In this document: piece after piece, positions 46,397 through 63,452 of the stretch
Layout of the letters: every line of letters starts with the position of its first letter
How positions within the stretch are numbered: the first letter of the stretch is position 1
From: Citrus sinensis
Taxonomy: Eukaryota; Streptophyta; Magnoliopsida; Sapindales; Rutaceae
Assembly: GCF_022201045.2 (NCBI RefSeq)
Contig: NC_068556.1
Span: forward strand, 7,170,001-7,234,000
Reading direction: 5' to 3'
DNA length: 64,000 nucleotides
The notes under the pieces: model-generated
Told to the model about the DNA's origin: nothing
What the model saw: only the letters and a program-made list of their open reading frames with translations
The model's database searches: none
Translations under genes and position numbers: made by a program

Positions 46397-47199
46397 TACA
46401 ATGTTGTGGTTTCGAGATTATCACAACCAAGAAACCAAAAGCTTCATTAAAGATCAAGCTTGATGACAAAAACTAGAAATCAAAGAACAAAACAGAATGC
46501 ATACGGTAGAAACTTTGAAGAAAAATCAGCACGCTTTTATTGATCAAAACACACAGTACAGGATCAATGAATACGGGGAAAATGTAATATTAACCAACAA
46601 ATTAAGAATATAAGGATTTTAATAAGAAAAGAAAGAGTACAAGTTTTACAAATCGAGCTAATAAATCAGTTATTTTATACGGTTCTGGGTTTGTTATGAA
46701 TATAACAACTTAGCTGTCTTGACTCTTGAATCGTCACACCAGCATTCTTTTCATTTTAAATCCTTTAATTAGGTGCTATTTGCACACTGACCCAACATCT
46801 TCAGCTAGTTTGCAAAAGGTCGAAAATGATTTGCATATTAGCCTACACAATATTCTCTACCTTGCAAATTGACCCAATTGGCCCATTCACAGAAGCTACT
46901 TCTAGAAAATCTTCAAACAACCGCAATTCACTCTTGAATTCAATTTGGATTCAACAAGACAGCCATTAGATCTACACATAACTCAAACTTAGCTTTTAAA
47001 AGCACCTTACTAAGTGTATCAACTAGATTCATATTTGTAGATCTTAAAAACACTCACAACGCCCTTTGCAACTTCATCTCTAATAAATTGTAGCTTCATA
47101 TGCTTAGTCCTCTCATAATAAACTTGATTTTAATCAGTTTTATAGCACTTTAATTGTAAAAAAATTTTGGATTGTTTTATGATTCAACCAAAGTTCATT

Positions 47200-48300
47200 G
47201 AGAACTCTTTTAAGTTACATAACTTCTTTAATTGTCTTTGTAGTTGTAACAAATTCAGCTTCAGTTGAATATAATGCCACCACTGGCTACAAAGATGCTT
47301 TCCAACTTATCACACAATTGTTCAACGTAAAAAAAATAGCTTATAATGGACTTTTTCTTGTCTAAATCTACAACAATGTCAAAGTCCACATAACCCATAC
47401 TTTTATTTACACCACTATTTGACTTCCCATAGCAAACCATAAGTAGAAGTACCTTAGAGATATCTCATTATCCATTTGATGGCAACTCAATTAGTCTTAT
47501 CTGGACAACTTAAAAATCTACAGACAACACTCACTATATAGACCACATTAGGCCTAGCTCATACCATTGCATATATAACACTCCCTAAAAATGGTATCTC
47601 ATTCATCTAAAACTTTTATCTAATAGCCTTGTATGATTGAGTTACTGATAGCTTAAACTGATAACCAAGAGGAGTTAGAAAATGTTTGTTGTCATGCATA
47701 TGAAACGTTTCTAAAACCATCCTGATATATTTTCCTTGACTTAATAACAAAGTACTAGCAACTATATCCCTTGTGATTTCCATTATAAAATTCTTTCTGG
47801 CACTACCAAGCCCAAGATCCTTTATTTTAAAATCTCCATTTAGTTGGTTTTTTAGTTTGTCTATATCAAATTTGTACTTACTTGCAATAAACATATCATC
47901 CACATGCAAAAGCAAATATATAACACCATCATGATCTGACCCTTTATAGTAGACACAACTATTATACTTACTTTTGTGGCAACCATTTGTGACCATAAAA
48001 TCATCAAATTTTCTATACTATTGTTTGGGAGATTGTTTGAGACCATCCAAATGACTTATTCAACAAGCACACATAGTCTTCTTTTTCCTTTATGCTCAAA
48101 GCCTTGAGGTTGAACCATCAATATCTATTCTTCAAGCTTACCATAAAGGAAGGCAATTTTAATATCTATTTGCTCAAACTCCATGTTAAGTAAAGCCATT
48201 ATAACTAAAAGGATTCTAATAAAACTATGATTGATAGGAGGAGAAGATTTTATTGAAATCTACACCTTTTTTCTTATAAACCCTCTAGCCCCAAGCGCTG
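47200..48300 (-). pseudogene. Copia-3 reverse transcriptase and RNase H remnant
   Basis: The open frame 47616-47996 reads GCHKSKYNSCVYYKGSDHDG, then YLLLHVDDMFIASK, the copia catalytic box with HVDD, and LNGDFKIKDLGLGSARKNF. Upstream, near 48060-48130, a QGFEHKGKRRLCVLV-like stretch is the preceding RT segment. Downstream, near 47240-47280, an STEAEFVTTTKTIKE-like stretch is the start of RNase H. Reading frames are broken. Confidence 0.8.
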
Positions 48301-48899
48301 CCTTGTACCTTGAAAGTTCAACACTTGGAATTCCATCATTCTTCTTAAAGATTCATTTGCAACTGACAATCTTCTTATTACTTAAATTTAACACAAAAGT
48401 ATAAGCATGGTTTTTTTTAATAAGGAATCAATCTCTTCTTGCATGACTTCATGCCATTTTTTATATTTATTAATCTTTATTACCTTAGTCTAATTCTTAT
48501 ATTCTTTAACTATTATATCATCAACACTCATCAAAGTAAAGGTAATTAAATCAGCATAATTGTATCTCACATGTGATTTAATATATCTTGTAACCTTGTT
48601 TCTAGCCAACTGATAGTCTTGCAAGTCAGTTTGTTGTGTATCTAGTCAACTCCATGTGATTTCTAGCCAACTGATAACCTTGTTTCTAGCCAACTCCATG
48701 TTAAGTATCTCACATGTGATTTAATACCTTAGTGTCTTCAACTTCATTATGTGGTCTATTTTCAGTATCATATGCTTCCTTTTTATAATCTCTATCCTAA
48801 AAAAACTCTACCTTGAGCTTTGAAGTTTCAACTAGTTTATTCATATTATTATCAATGTATACATCAGTGTCACTTACTGCATTCTCTTTAATCAATATA

Positions 48900-49750
48900 G
48901 CCTTACTAGACATTAATCCTTACTAATAATGCACCTGCCATGTTGTCCACATGAGATCTTAAATCCTTTAAGTCCATCAAGGTAAATCAACAAAAACCCT
49001 TTTTCAAGGCTCTAGCATCAATTTGCCTTGGTTTATGTCAGTATATGCAGGGAAGGTAAAAATCCTAAAATTGTCATACTTTGTAGGCCTCTATAACCAT
49101 ATTTCTTTTAATGTTTTGAACCCAATAACAAATGATAGACTTCTATTAACTAGATCACAGGCTGTAGTGACAGCCAAAAACTTCTTGGAAGTTTAAAGTT
49201 AATCTCATGCATCTAGTCATATCCACAAGTGTCCAATTTATTCTTTCAGCTAAGCTATTTTGCTAGGAAGTGAATCTGACAGTCTTATTATTCCATAATT
49301 TTGACAAAATTCTTCAAATTTCTTGTTACATCACTCAAACCATTATCAATTGTCCAAACCTTAATTTTTCTCCCACTTTGATTGTCAACTAATACTTTCC
49401 AATCTCAAAACCTTTAAAGAGCTCGATACTTAATTTTAAGGATGTAAAGCCATACCTTTCTTTAGTAATCATCAATAAAAGTCATGAAATATTTGTTCCT
49501 TGATAAAAATGACACATGTCTTGGTCTATATAGATTAGAATGAACATAATCTAAAATATGCTTAGACTTGTGAACACCCTTTAAGAACTTAGATATGTAT
49601 GCTTAACCAAAATTATAGTTTTCACAAAAATTCAAGATTTCCTATCTTATCACCACACAGCAAGCCTTGTCTTTTAAGTTCTTGAAAACTTTTAACACGC
49701 ATATGACAAAGTCTAAGATACCACAACTTAGTCTTTTCTATATCAAATTC
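48900..49750 (-). pseudogene. Copia-3 integrase-region remnant
   Basis: Between the RT remnant and the hAT-like insertion, the minus strand carries integrase-like pieces such as IMTRCMRVKSFQELKRQGLL near 49640-49720. Stops are frequent and domain limits cannot be fixed. Confidence 0.5.
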
Positions 49751-51859
49751 TAGGGGTAGGCAAATTTGGGTTCAAATCAGGTTTTGAGTTGATCAAGTTG
49801 GGAAAAAAATCTAAACTTAATATGAATTTGTAATATAATTCAATCCGATAAAAAAATCGGATTGAGTTTAGTTAATATCAAGTTAGGATTATACATGGAT
49901 CGAGTTAGGTTCAGATAATAAATAATAAAAATCAAAATGAGTTTATTTTCTTACTTTTCTTCTTTAAAGATAAAGACTAGCAGGAATCTACAACAGTCCC
50001 CTAGCACTCCTCTTAATAAAGAACCCACTGCACCATTAAGGCACCATATATTTCATTTTTGCAAAATAATCATGTTTGATTTCTTAATTTTGATATTAAA
50101 ATAATAAAATAATTATTATTATAATAATAATGTTCGAATGGAATTATAGGTGCAAACTCGAACCAATAACCCAATGACATGTGGAAAGAAAGGTCAACTA
50201 AGAAAAACTATATCATTTAACCAGAACACCAAGATAGCTCACAGAAAACTGAGAGATAAGCTCTTTGAAGCAAAAGGCAGTTTTAGTAAAGTAGACATGT
50301 CAAAGGGAATTATTGAAAGTTAGATTTTAGTGGTTGGAGCCCGCATGTGAATAGTGCACGCCATCATGTGAAAAATAAAAAATATCCACGTTTGGCTAAG
50401 AATAAAGAGGCAATAAAAATGAAGATTCATTGGTAGAACAATAGAAGAACACCACGTCAACTACCCTTTGTAGTGCCCCAAAAAGTAGTAGGACTACAAA
50501 TTAAAGAAACTACCATATGCTCTATCTTGGAGGCAAAAAGCTAGTTGGAGGTTTCTTTGCCTTCCAAGCCTATAAATGTCACCGTCTTTGTGACTACAAA
50601 AAAATTACAGAAATGCCCTCACTTGAGGGAGGACAACTATTTATTAAGCGTCATGCGTCTGAAATTACCAAAACCTAAGACACACTTTACAAAATCTCAA
50701 GAATTGCTCCCAAATGGTGTCTCGTTACTTAAAAATTACTCACTCATCTTATTCCTCGAAGCATATTCACCATTGTTGATAACTTCAAGGTCTATTTGAC
50801 TTTATGACTATCACCTATTATTTAAAATCTAACTTGAGTACTGAAGTGTGGTTGGCGGCCATTACTAGCTCTACCTCTAATGTTAGTTTTGACTTTGTTT
50901 TGTAGGACTCATTTAGCTCGAGTTTAGTGGCCTTTATCTTCATTTTCATCTCATCTTCCTCATTTTTTTGTTAAACACTCACCTTACCTAGCTAAACTCC
51001 TCCATCTTGCAATAGAGCACCTTAAATATAACAAAGCAGCTTTACATCCCTCATTCGTTAAATTACTTTATTTGTTTTAATTGGGTTATCTAAAATTTGG
51101 TTAAAACAAACAATCATCATTATCATAACTAGAAAAAATTAATTAAAAGCTCGATTGATTATCTTTTGGTTTAGAGAATCTTAAACCAAAACCAACTCAG
51201 GAAACTGTAATTGATCATAAAGAAACTATTAATAATAAAGAAGCAATTGACAAAAAACAATTAAGCATAAAAAGTCATTGAATTTAAATAATTAAAATTG
51301 TAATCGAAATTAAAATTAATTATTCAATATATATCATCAAACAAATCTTCACTATTACTACTAATAGGCTATTAGCTAGGCTTGGATCTAAGAAAGTGGC
51401 GATTGGTCAACTTCGAGACGGTACAATTGAAATCAGACAACTTGCAACAGTGGTTATAGTGGAGCATATTGCAATGAGGTCATGGTGGAGCAGATTGTGT
51501 CGTAGTGGAGAAGAGGTTGCGTTGCAATGGCCTAACTTCATAGTGGTGAGCTGGCTAGGCTGGGCTAGCTGGCTGGCTATATGTATGTTGTATTTGATTT
51601 TTTTTCACTTTTTTGATCTTTTCTTGTGCTTTAGTTTAGATTTAGATAGTGAGTGAGTTTGTGTGTATGTGTTTGTAATCGATTAGATTAGATATTTAAG
51701 TTAGAATTTTATTCTTCAACTCAAAAAGATTTTCAGATTAGACTAGGTTTAATCTGATCTGATTACGATCCAATCAAGTTGGAGCCTTCATTCGTATTTG
51801 ATCAAAACCGAAAAATTTCATATCAGATTGGATCGGGTCAAGTTATTTGCCCACCCTTA
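49751..51859. mobile_element. hAT-like element, 2.1 kb, nested in copia-3
   Basis: The ends TAGGGGTAGGCAAATTTGGG and TCAAGTTATTTGCCCACCCTTA are inverted. The flanking 8-mers TCAAATTC and TTAAATTT are an imperfect duplication (6 of 8). Both ends carry GGATCGGGTC/CAATCCGAT-type motifs. The 1.5-kb interior (about 50000-51650) has no transposase. It includes an 84-residue open frame at 50545-50799 of unknown kind and a (G/C)TGGCTGGCTAGG-rich patch near 51550, so it may be unrelated DNA captured by the element or further nested insertions. Confidence 0.75.
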
Positions 51860-52269
51860 TTAAATTTGGTTGTCATCATAGCATTTACTGGTAAAGATGA
51901 ACCAATCAGTACATAAATACCATTATTCTTTTTATCTTTCGTCACAACAATATGCCCTTTCATCTTAATCCCACCATTATTTGACTTAAAAACTTAAAGT
52001 CATCTAACATGACTAATAAAATCAAATTTCTCTTTATTCTAGAACCATGTTTGACCTCATGTAAAATCCTAATGACCCCATCAAACATCTTTACCTTAAC
52101 AAATCTAATGCCAACAATTTTACACCCACTGTTGTTTCCCATAAGGACTCTACCACTATAAATAGACTAATATTCATAAAAGAGTGACCTATTGAGGCAT
52201 ATATGAAAAGAACAATATGAATCCAATACCCACTAACCTTGTAAGTAGCTGAGGCACAACGACATCTCT

Positions 52270-52960
52270 AGATCTTTTTTGGCACTCCTTTTCTATGCAA
52301 CCTCTGATGTAATGACCTTCTTTTCTACAGTAGAATTACTTTATTTTCTTTTTCTTCTTATCTTTAGCATTTTCTTGATTCTTTCCTTGACTTTTTCCTC
52401 GATTCTTGTTCTTTTGCTTCCTTCTTTTCAATTTCTTTTAAGCTCAATGAGGTTTTCTCATCTTCTAAGGTTAGAGTGTGCCTACCATAAAGCATAGTAT
52501 CAAAAAATCCCATATAAGATTTTGGCAAAGAACTTAGTAGAAGAAAACCTTATTTTTATCTTCAATCTTGACATCTTCTAATCCTTCAAGATCAAGTACA
52601 ATCTTGTTAAATTGATCAAAATAATCTTGTATTAAAGTTCTTTCCCTTATACAACCTGTGAGATAGAGACTTCTTAATACACAGAGCTCTAACCTTATTC
52701 CATATTAATGTTGTCTTCTCATCTAAGATCTCTCTTAGAATAAATCATTTAAACTTAAAATCAGAGTGTTGCGAGCTCTATTGATGATATGTTTTCTCTT
52801 TTCACTAGACATTAAACTTAAGGCTCCTATGGGATCTTCTTCTTCTGAAGCTGCTTCAAGACCTTGGTGAACTAGCAGGGCTCTCATCTTTATTTTCTAA
52901 AGAGAGAAGTCCATTAATGGTGAACTTATCAATCTCAAGTTTTAGAAGCTCTAATATCAC
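52270..52960 (-). pseudogene. Copia-3 gag remnant
   Basis: The minus strand reads YCRKEGHYIRGC at about 52290-52330, the second half of a CCHC knuckle; the codon for the first cysteine is now TAA. Gag-like sequence continues up to the primer-binding site at about 52947. It is broken by stops. Confidence 0.65.
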
Positions 52961-53464
52961 TTTTAGTGGTTTCAAGATTATCACAACTTAGGAAATAGAA
53001 GCTTGACTAAAGATCAAGTTTGATGACAAAAACAGAAATAAAATTACAAAACATAGTGTATATGATAGAAACTTTAAAGGAAAAATTAGCACACTTTTAT
53101 TGATCAAAACACACAGTTCAAGATAATTGGATACGGGGAAAATGTAATGTTGACCAACAAATCAAGAATCTAATGATTTTTACAAGAAAACAAAGGGTAC
53201 AAGTTCTATAAATTGAGCTAACAAATCAGCTCTTTTATACAGTTATGGGTTTGTTATGAAGATAACAAATTGATCTATCTTTACTTACCAATTGCCATGT
53301 TAGCATTCTTTGCATTTTGAATCCTTCAATTGGTTGCTATTTGCACTTTGACCCAATATCTTCAACTGGTTTGTAAAAAGTTCCTAAATGATTTGCGCAT
53401 TAGCCTACACAATATACAATACGACTTATTATAAAGAGCCAACTTCCACCCTTCATTTATTTTT

Positions 53465-54250
53465 GGAAAATTATCAACCATATACCCTTAAATGACACCC
53501 GTATCAAACGTGTATGAATATTTTTCAAGTGTATCACTCGTATACCCTAAGTTGACAAAACACTTCTGCCGTCCACCAATCCGTTAACTTCCGTTTGCAA
53601 GCACTGACATCATAAGAGTAATTTAGTCTTTTAAGATTGACGAAACTTTGATTTAAAAAAATCGACATGTCATTCCATTTACCTAGTAAAAAATGACATG
53701 TCATATGATATATATTAATAAAAATGACATGTCATCCCATTTATCATATAATTGTTAATAATTACTAAAAAAAAACTACTTTACAACCGAATCTACTCTT
53801 CCAAAATTTAATTTAAATTTTTGAAGATCTACTCCTCCAAGCTCCAATTGGAAATTTTATGTTATTATATGTATAATTGTAAATAATATGTTGTTAATAA
53901 TTTTTTATGGTATAATATGGATATTTTTTATGGATAATTGTTAATAATATGTACCATTAATAATTCATTTTTTTAATAAAAAAATGTATTGTTAATAACA
54001 AAATAAAAAAATTATGTATTGAAAATTTACGTTAATTTTTAGGGTAAATTTATCCTTTTTACCTCATTTTGAGTTTCAAAGGCAAAATAATCAATTTGCG
54101 ACAATTCTGTTAACTTTCTAACGGAAGTTAACAGATTGGTGGACGGCACAAATGTTTTGTCAACTTAGAGTATACGAGTTATACACTTGAAAAGTGTTCA
54201 CACACGTTTGATACGGGTGTCATTTAAGAGTATATAGCTGATAATTTCCC
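53465..54250. mobile_element. Mutator-like MITE, 786 bp, TSD TTTATTTTT
   Basis: The ends GGAAAATTATCAACCATATAC and GTATATAGCTGATAATTTCCC are inverted repeats that extend over 150 bp; TTGACAAAACACTTCTGCCG is mirrored by CGGCACAAATGTTTTGTCAA. The 9-bp duplication TTTATTTTT is at 53456-53464 and 54251-54259. It belongs to the same family as 31468-31884 but has a longer AT-rich core. It begins about 50 bp beyond the end of copia-3. Confidence 0.9.
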
Positions 54251-54563
54251 TTTATTTTTTAAATAAATGAGGGATCAAAATTTTCGCCTCATCTTGAATT
54301 TCATTTCATTTGAGTAAATGTGTAAATGTTTGGTTAATGGAATATGAAAGAAAAAAAAATATGTACTATGTGATTTAATAAAAATTGGAAGGGAAAAAAA
54401 ATGTAGGAAGGAGCGTACGGATGACGAAAAAATTAGTAATTTACTGTGCTAAAATTAATTATCAAGGTCATTAAATCCATCTAATTTTAGCCATTTAGTG
54501 TAACAATGTACGTAAGAAAAGTTAAACTTGATTGTAAATAGTGAAAAAATAAATATAAAATTG

Positions 54564-54706
54564 CGGACCTGTCTATAGTACAGAATCTGTAACAAACATA
54601 TCCCGTCATCCCACCATCCGATTTTCTATTGTTTAGTTTCTCACTCCACATCCAACGACTGATGCTGCAGTCTGTAGCTTACAGATTCTGTAAGCTAGTC
54701 AAGTCC
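54564..54706. mobile_element. Small MITE, about 143 bp, TSD TAAAATTG
   Basis: GGACCTGTCTATAGTACAGAATCTGTAA at the left is mirrored by TTACAGATTCTGTAAGCTAGTCAAGTCC at the right, with a few mismatches. TAAAATTG repeats at 54556-54563 and 54707-54714. Confidence 0.8.
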
Positions 54707-54714
54707 TAAAATTG

Positions 54715-55916
54715 TACGTAGGAAAAGCTAACTTGATTGTAAATAAAGTAAAAAATAAATAAATATAAAATTTAATATTAACCACTCATTTAATAAGAAA
54801 AGACAATAAAAAAATATTAAAAAAAAGATAAAAAGAGAATGAGAATCTTTTAGATAACAAAACTTTAATTATGATGTATCAAAAATTTTCTTTTAAAAAG
54901 ATCAAACTACCCTTCAAAGAGTGAGTATGATTATAAACGTTTTAATAGATGGTTAGGTTTCAAAATAGTTGGTTTAAATCAGACGGATTTTGGTCATTTC
55001 TCCTCCAAAACCAAACCAAACACAATATCGATATTATTTTTTTAATTTCAAAAATAGGTAACAGTTTTTTAAAACACCACTAAACCGCCCTAAATATGCC
55101 AGCTCATTTCTGATTTGTCAACAAACTCGGAAAATCGTCAACATCATCCTTCGAGATCCATTTCCCCCATGACTCATCCATAATTAATCAATAAAAGTTT
55201 AATTAATTTAAAGAATCCAAACACCTACCATTTTTATTATTGGAATCACTTAAATTAAGTTGTATTATACCACAATTTAAATTTTTACTTTCGTAAATAT
55301 TAATAAAATATTTATGTTACCTTTTTTTATAAAAAAATATTTATTTTACCTGCGAATCAATAACAAAAATAACTATTTTTATCAATTAGGAGAAAATTAC
55401 AAAGAGCCCCCGAACTCGAACCCATATTAGTGAGAAAATGAGTTCGTCTTCATTCTTACCTCAACAAGACTAATGCTAAGTTACATACATGTACCTTATA
55501 ATTTTTTTACATAAATAATGAATGATGTGGGTCCATTCACTATTCATGTGAGTTAGAGGAATTCTCAACAAATATATAAACATGATTAGTCAACGAGTCA
55601 ACCCCTCACCTACCAAGTCCGAATTCCAAAACTACCCTCCGAAATTTCCATCTTTATCCTCTACAACAAAAGCAACAGCGTCTCCAATCTGTCGGCTTGC
55701 TGCCGAGTTCTCCTCTGTGTGGCTTCAAATTCTTCTCTGACGGATACTATATAATAATAATAATAATATCACACAATATTACAAACAAATAAAGTATCTT
55801 TCTGTTCGTTCAGTTACTTTTATCGGATCACGAAATCCAATTACCAATTTTTTTTTTTTAAAAAAAACATTTGCCTCATCTTTCATGTTCTGATTCTTCA
55901 GCCGATCTAAGCCAGC
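54715..55916. other. Upstream region of the casein kinase gene
   Basis: AT-rich with no gene. The 5' untranslated region is probably within the last 250 bp, where composition changes (CTCCAATCTGTCGGCTTGCT). An ACTATATAATAATAATAAT stretch at about 55745 could serve as a TATA region. Confidence 0.5.
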
Positions 55917-59705
<3,789 letters not shown>

Positions 59706-61330
59706 TGAATTGGTAATTATCTAGTTCATACAGTTTTTGGGTTTTCTGCTCCCATTTGTGAAGGGGAAAATTCATGTGTTAAAAGTTGGATTCTTTTTTA
59801 TTGCAGCTGCTTTTTTCCTCACCCATCAGTGTGTTGACCAAATTGTTCTCATTAATGTCTTTAGCTATGGAACTGGTCACGAAGATTCTAGAGTTGCATT
59901 TGTGGAGGCAACAAATTTGTGATTATTTGAGGTTATGTTTCTACTGTGATTCTGGTGGAAAAGTTGTTAGTGTCGCACTCATGAATATGTGCTGCTGATT
60001 TGAAGAATTGTGTTAGTGTGATCCCAGCTCGCATTTTTTTTTTTTCCTCTTACGGTGACTACAGATACATTGGCTGTTATATGAAATACAGATACTCAAA
60101 GCATGGTTCCTGAGCTGTACATAGATGTCATGAATGACTTTTCAACCTTGTATTAATGGTTCTCTGTAACATTAGTCATATGTGAAGAATTCTCACCCCT
60201 TCCCCTCAGCTCCTCCCCCTTTTTTAACTATTCAGTTTGCTTTTGCCATATGGTTGTCAATAGAATTTTTGTTTTGCTTCAACCATGATTATGTTTTTCT
60301 GGTGCAATCTTCCAAATTTAGTATCTGTTGTCTTCTGTCCCAGTTATCTGGTAGTACTTAATTAACCTCATTAATGAAATCTGAGTAGGAAACAGCATGA
60401 ATTTAGCTCCAATGCCATGTGTCATGTCCTCAGATATGAAGAATCCTTAGGTTGTTAGGAGATAAAATCATTATTTTATTTATTTATTTATTTTCCCTCC
60501 TTTCTATTTGTCATTTTTGTGGATTTCAGCAAGAGCTGTATGTTATAAGTGGCCAGATCAATCAAGATTATTGCAGAAATTCTATCTAATTGAAGGAAAT
60601 TTTATGGTTCAATACTCTATTCATTCAAATATGTGATGTTATTGTGGTGGTTTACATTTAGGGCAACGGTCACCAAAATGATTCGAGCTCGTCTGATTTT
60701 CCAGGACATGATTCCTTCCCTTAATTTCTTTCAGTTTCTGCTTACTGTGTTCTACTGAAAAAGCAATATTCATGTCGATATCTGATTGATGCCATCTTTA
60801 GGGCAATTTAGAGTTATGTCATGATTCTCTGGATTCTCAAGTATTTTAATATGATTCTCTGTTTACTCACAAGGTGGATTTCTGGCAGTATTTGTTCTTA
60901 CTTTTCCTCATCCATTGTTCTCTTTATATTTAGCAGCTTTACTCTCAACCTTCTATCTTCTCAGTTTAGAATTAGTCATTTCTAAAATGAAATTGTACGA
61001 AGTAGTGTTACATTTAGCAGGACACTCTGGAAATGCTATCTGATGTGTTCAAAGATTGTTGAAGGTTGTTGATGTATTTTGGCTTCAGTTTACTTTTGAT
61101 GCCATCTTTCTGCCTTCTAATTGATTCTTCAAGTCAATTAGTGGCTCAATTTGCTCAAGTTAGAAATTGAGATCAAGATTATCATGTAGCTTCATTCTTA
61201 AGGGATTATGAATATTTCCAGTTTTGTTTTATCAATTTGTCAAGATTTTGAAGAAATGTTTCCGTATTGATGTTCATGAGTAAAAAGCAATTCTAAATAA
61301 CCCTCTCAATTATCAGTTAATATTTTTTAA
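59706..61330 (+). other. 3' region of the casein kinase gene and intergenic DNA
   Basis: T-rich sequence typical of 3' untranslated region or intron. A GTAATTATCTAG donor-like site at 59712 and a TTGCAG acceptor-like site at about 59803-59808 suggest a spliced 3' untranslated region. No convincing gene or transposon follows. Confidence 0.4.
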
Positions 61331-63445
61331 TTTGCAGGAATTTTTTCTCTCTACAATATTGTCTGAAGGATGGAATATGACAGGAATAGGCCATTTAGGA
61401 TGGCATTTGAAGATCATAAACATATGCCTATGGCTACTTCTGACTGAAGAAGAGGTTGCTAACTGCTGAAAGTGGAAAATTGCATGAAGTGGATGTCATT
61501 TAATGAAAAATAGTCTTTATGTGGGCTCAAAAGTCTGCAGATCTCGACATCTGGGCAGTATGGTTCTAGTCTCCCTTCTGATTTTGACAAGAGATCACAA
61601 ATCTGTATTTCTCTTGCCCGCAGGAAATGGTATGTGCCTATCAACCATGTGACTTTCAATGTGAGGACTGTGTGTTTGAATGGAATTCCTGGGAATTAAA
61701 GAAGGCCCAGGCCAGCAATTGGTCTGACATATCAACTTAATTGTCCAGCAATATTAATACAGATCTCAGGTACTTATGAGGGAGATTACTGAAGCATTTG
61801 GGATGTTTTGTAGTGTTGGTAATTTGACTCTTGAGTGAGAAATCATGCAACTATGCAAGTATAGATTTTAGGTACTTATGAGGGAGATAAGCATTCGTAT
61901 ATTTTCTTGGATTTATAATGGTTGATAAATTTAAGAGTATGAGTGATCAATTAGTGCTGCTGATTTCTGAAGTTCCTCTCAGGATGGAAAATTTTGAGGC
62001 GATTAATATGAATTGTCCTACTCAGAAGTTTCAACAGTCTATAGTCTCTGAAGCGATGTTATTGCTCTCTGATTTAGTTTTTCGGTACTTGCATTCCCAG
62101 ATATGTTTAGATGTTGGACTTCTGAAAGCACGTATTTGTCTGATATACAGGGCTCTCTACGGTCAGTGGCTGACAGCTGCCTCTATCGGAGATTTTGAAC
62201 ATCAGTGTGTTAGTGACATGATTGCACTAGTTTTGTAGTTGTTCCAGGATCACTGATTTGGTTGCCTCTACCTTCATAAAAGCATTGTGAAGGGATGAGC
62301 TGCCTTTAAGCTTTGTGAAATTTCGGACCGGTTGTTTCATTGGTGGTATTCCTAGGAATTGTTTTGTGCTTTTCAAACCTTTAATTCTACAAGCGTTTTT
62401 ATCCTGAGGGAGGGAGAGAAGATTTGGATTGGAAATGGATTTGTGATTCTGAAGACAGTTTAGCCTATCCAGTAAAAGTAGGCTAACATCAGTCAGTGGC
62501 CGCACAAAGCCGCAGAAATGCATTGTTGTTTCAATTCATTCTCTTTAGGGTACCATGAACTGTCCCCTCTGTTTTTGGCATTTGTGTAACAGGAAGCCGG
62601 CAGAGAAAAACCGTGTCTTACTAGGGAATGTGGGCATGCTTGTAGTTGCTGCCTTGTCTGGTGCAGCATGGAGTGGTATGGCTTGCTATGTGAGCTGTCT
62701 TTAACACTTTCCTAGTTTTCGTTTTCCAGGCAGTTTGATCCAGGCTTGCGAACCATTGTTAATTGGTGTGCATGAGTGCCTTGGTTCTGGGTTTATAGCA
62801 ACAATCAATAGAGTTCCAATCCTCTCTGCTTGTAGGATATAGGTTTTGAATCATCCATGGATTCAAATTTCATATGCAAGTGGTGATAGTTATAGCAATA
62901 CTGTCAAACTTGTTAATTATGTGCCGTCGGACTTTTACAGAATTGCCACTTACTAGACACCAGAATTTGTTGCTCACTAACCATTGCATTGTTTGACGCA
63001 GTTACAATTTTGTTTGACGTTATGGATCAAATGGGTAAAATATTAATGAACTATTTTATATAAAAACAAACAAGTAAATAAGTAATACTTGATCTGTTTA
63101 ACAATTTCATGTGAAATGTTGCTTTTTCTTTTTCTTTTTAATCACAATTTTATCCTTTATAAGCTTTTAGCAATATGACCTGATCCTCTATTCATTTCAT
63201 CTATTATTTACATTAACATGTTGGAGTAAATTTTGAGATAGCAAATAATGCGTATGTGGTGTTAGGATCTTAAAAGCTTGCTTAGGAGAGATCAGAATGT
63301 GAAATAATATTTTTATACCATTGTCGTACGCTATGTCCAAGCAGTCTGGTTGAGATGCATAAAATTCACCTAAACCCTTGCTTCCATTCCCGAAGGTAGA
63401 AGATTTCCAGTAAGGGATATAGTAAAAATAACTACAGCCAAACAA
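61331..63445 (+). other. Unassigned region with exon-like pieces
   Basis: No gene model can be supported. Exon-like pieces on the plus strand: 61370-61446, a 25-codon frame after an acceptor-like TTTGCAG, reading MEYDRNRPFRMAFEDHKHMP; 61918-62238, 106 codons without a known domain; and 62590-62703, with KPAEKNRVLLGNVGMLVVAA after an acceptor-like TGTGTAACAG. They may belong to one untranslated or decayed transcript, or be chance. Confidence 0.3.
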
Positions 63446-63452
63446 GAACAGT

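Larger units (their letters stand above)
46402..53414 (-). mobile_element. Copia-3: full-length decayed Ty1/copia element, TSD TACAA
   Basis: The element is 7013 bp on the minus strand. The 3' LTR is 46402-46852 and the 5' LTR is about 52962-53414. The 5-bp duplication TACAA is at 46397-46401 and 53415-53419. A PBS-like site (TGATATTAGAGC on the minus strand) is at about 52947-52958. The LTRs differ clearly, for instance at their outer ends (TGTTGTGGTTTC against TTTAGTGGTTTC). The interior has RNase H, RT, integrase and gag remnants and is interrupted by a 2.1-kb hAT-like element. Without that insertion it is about 4.9 kb, a normal copia length. Confidence 0.92.
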
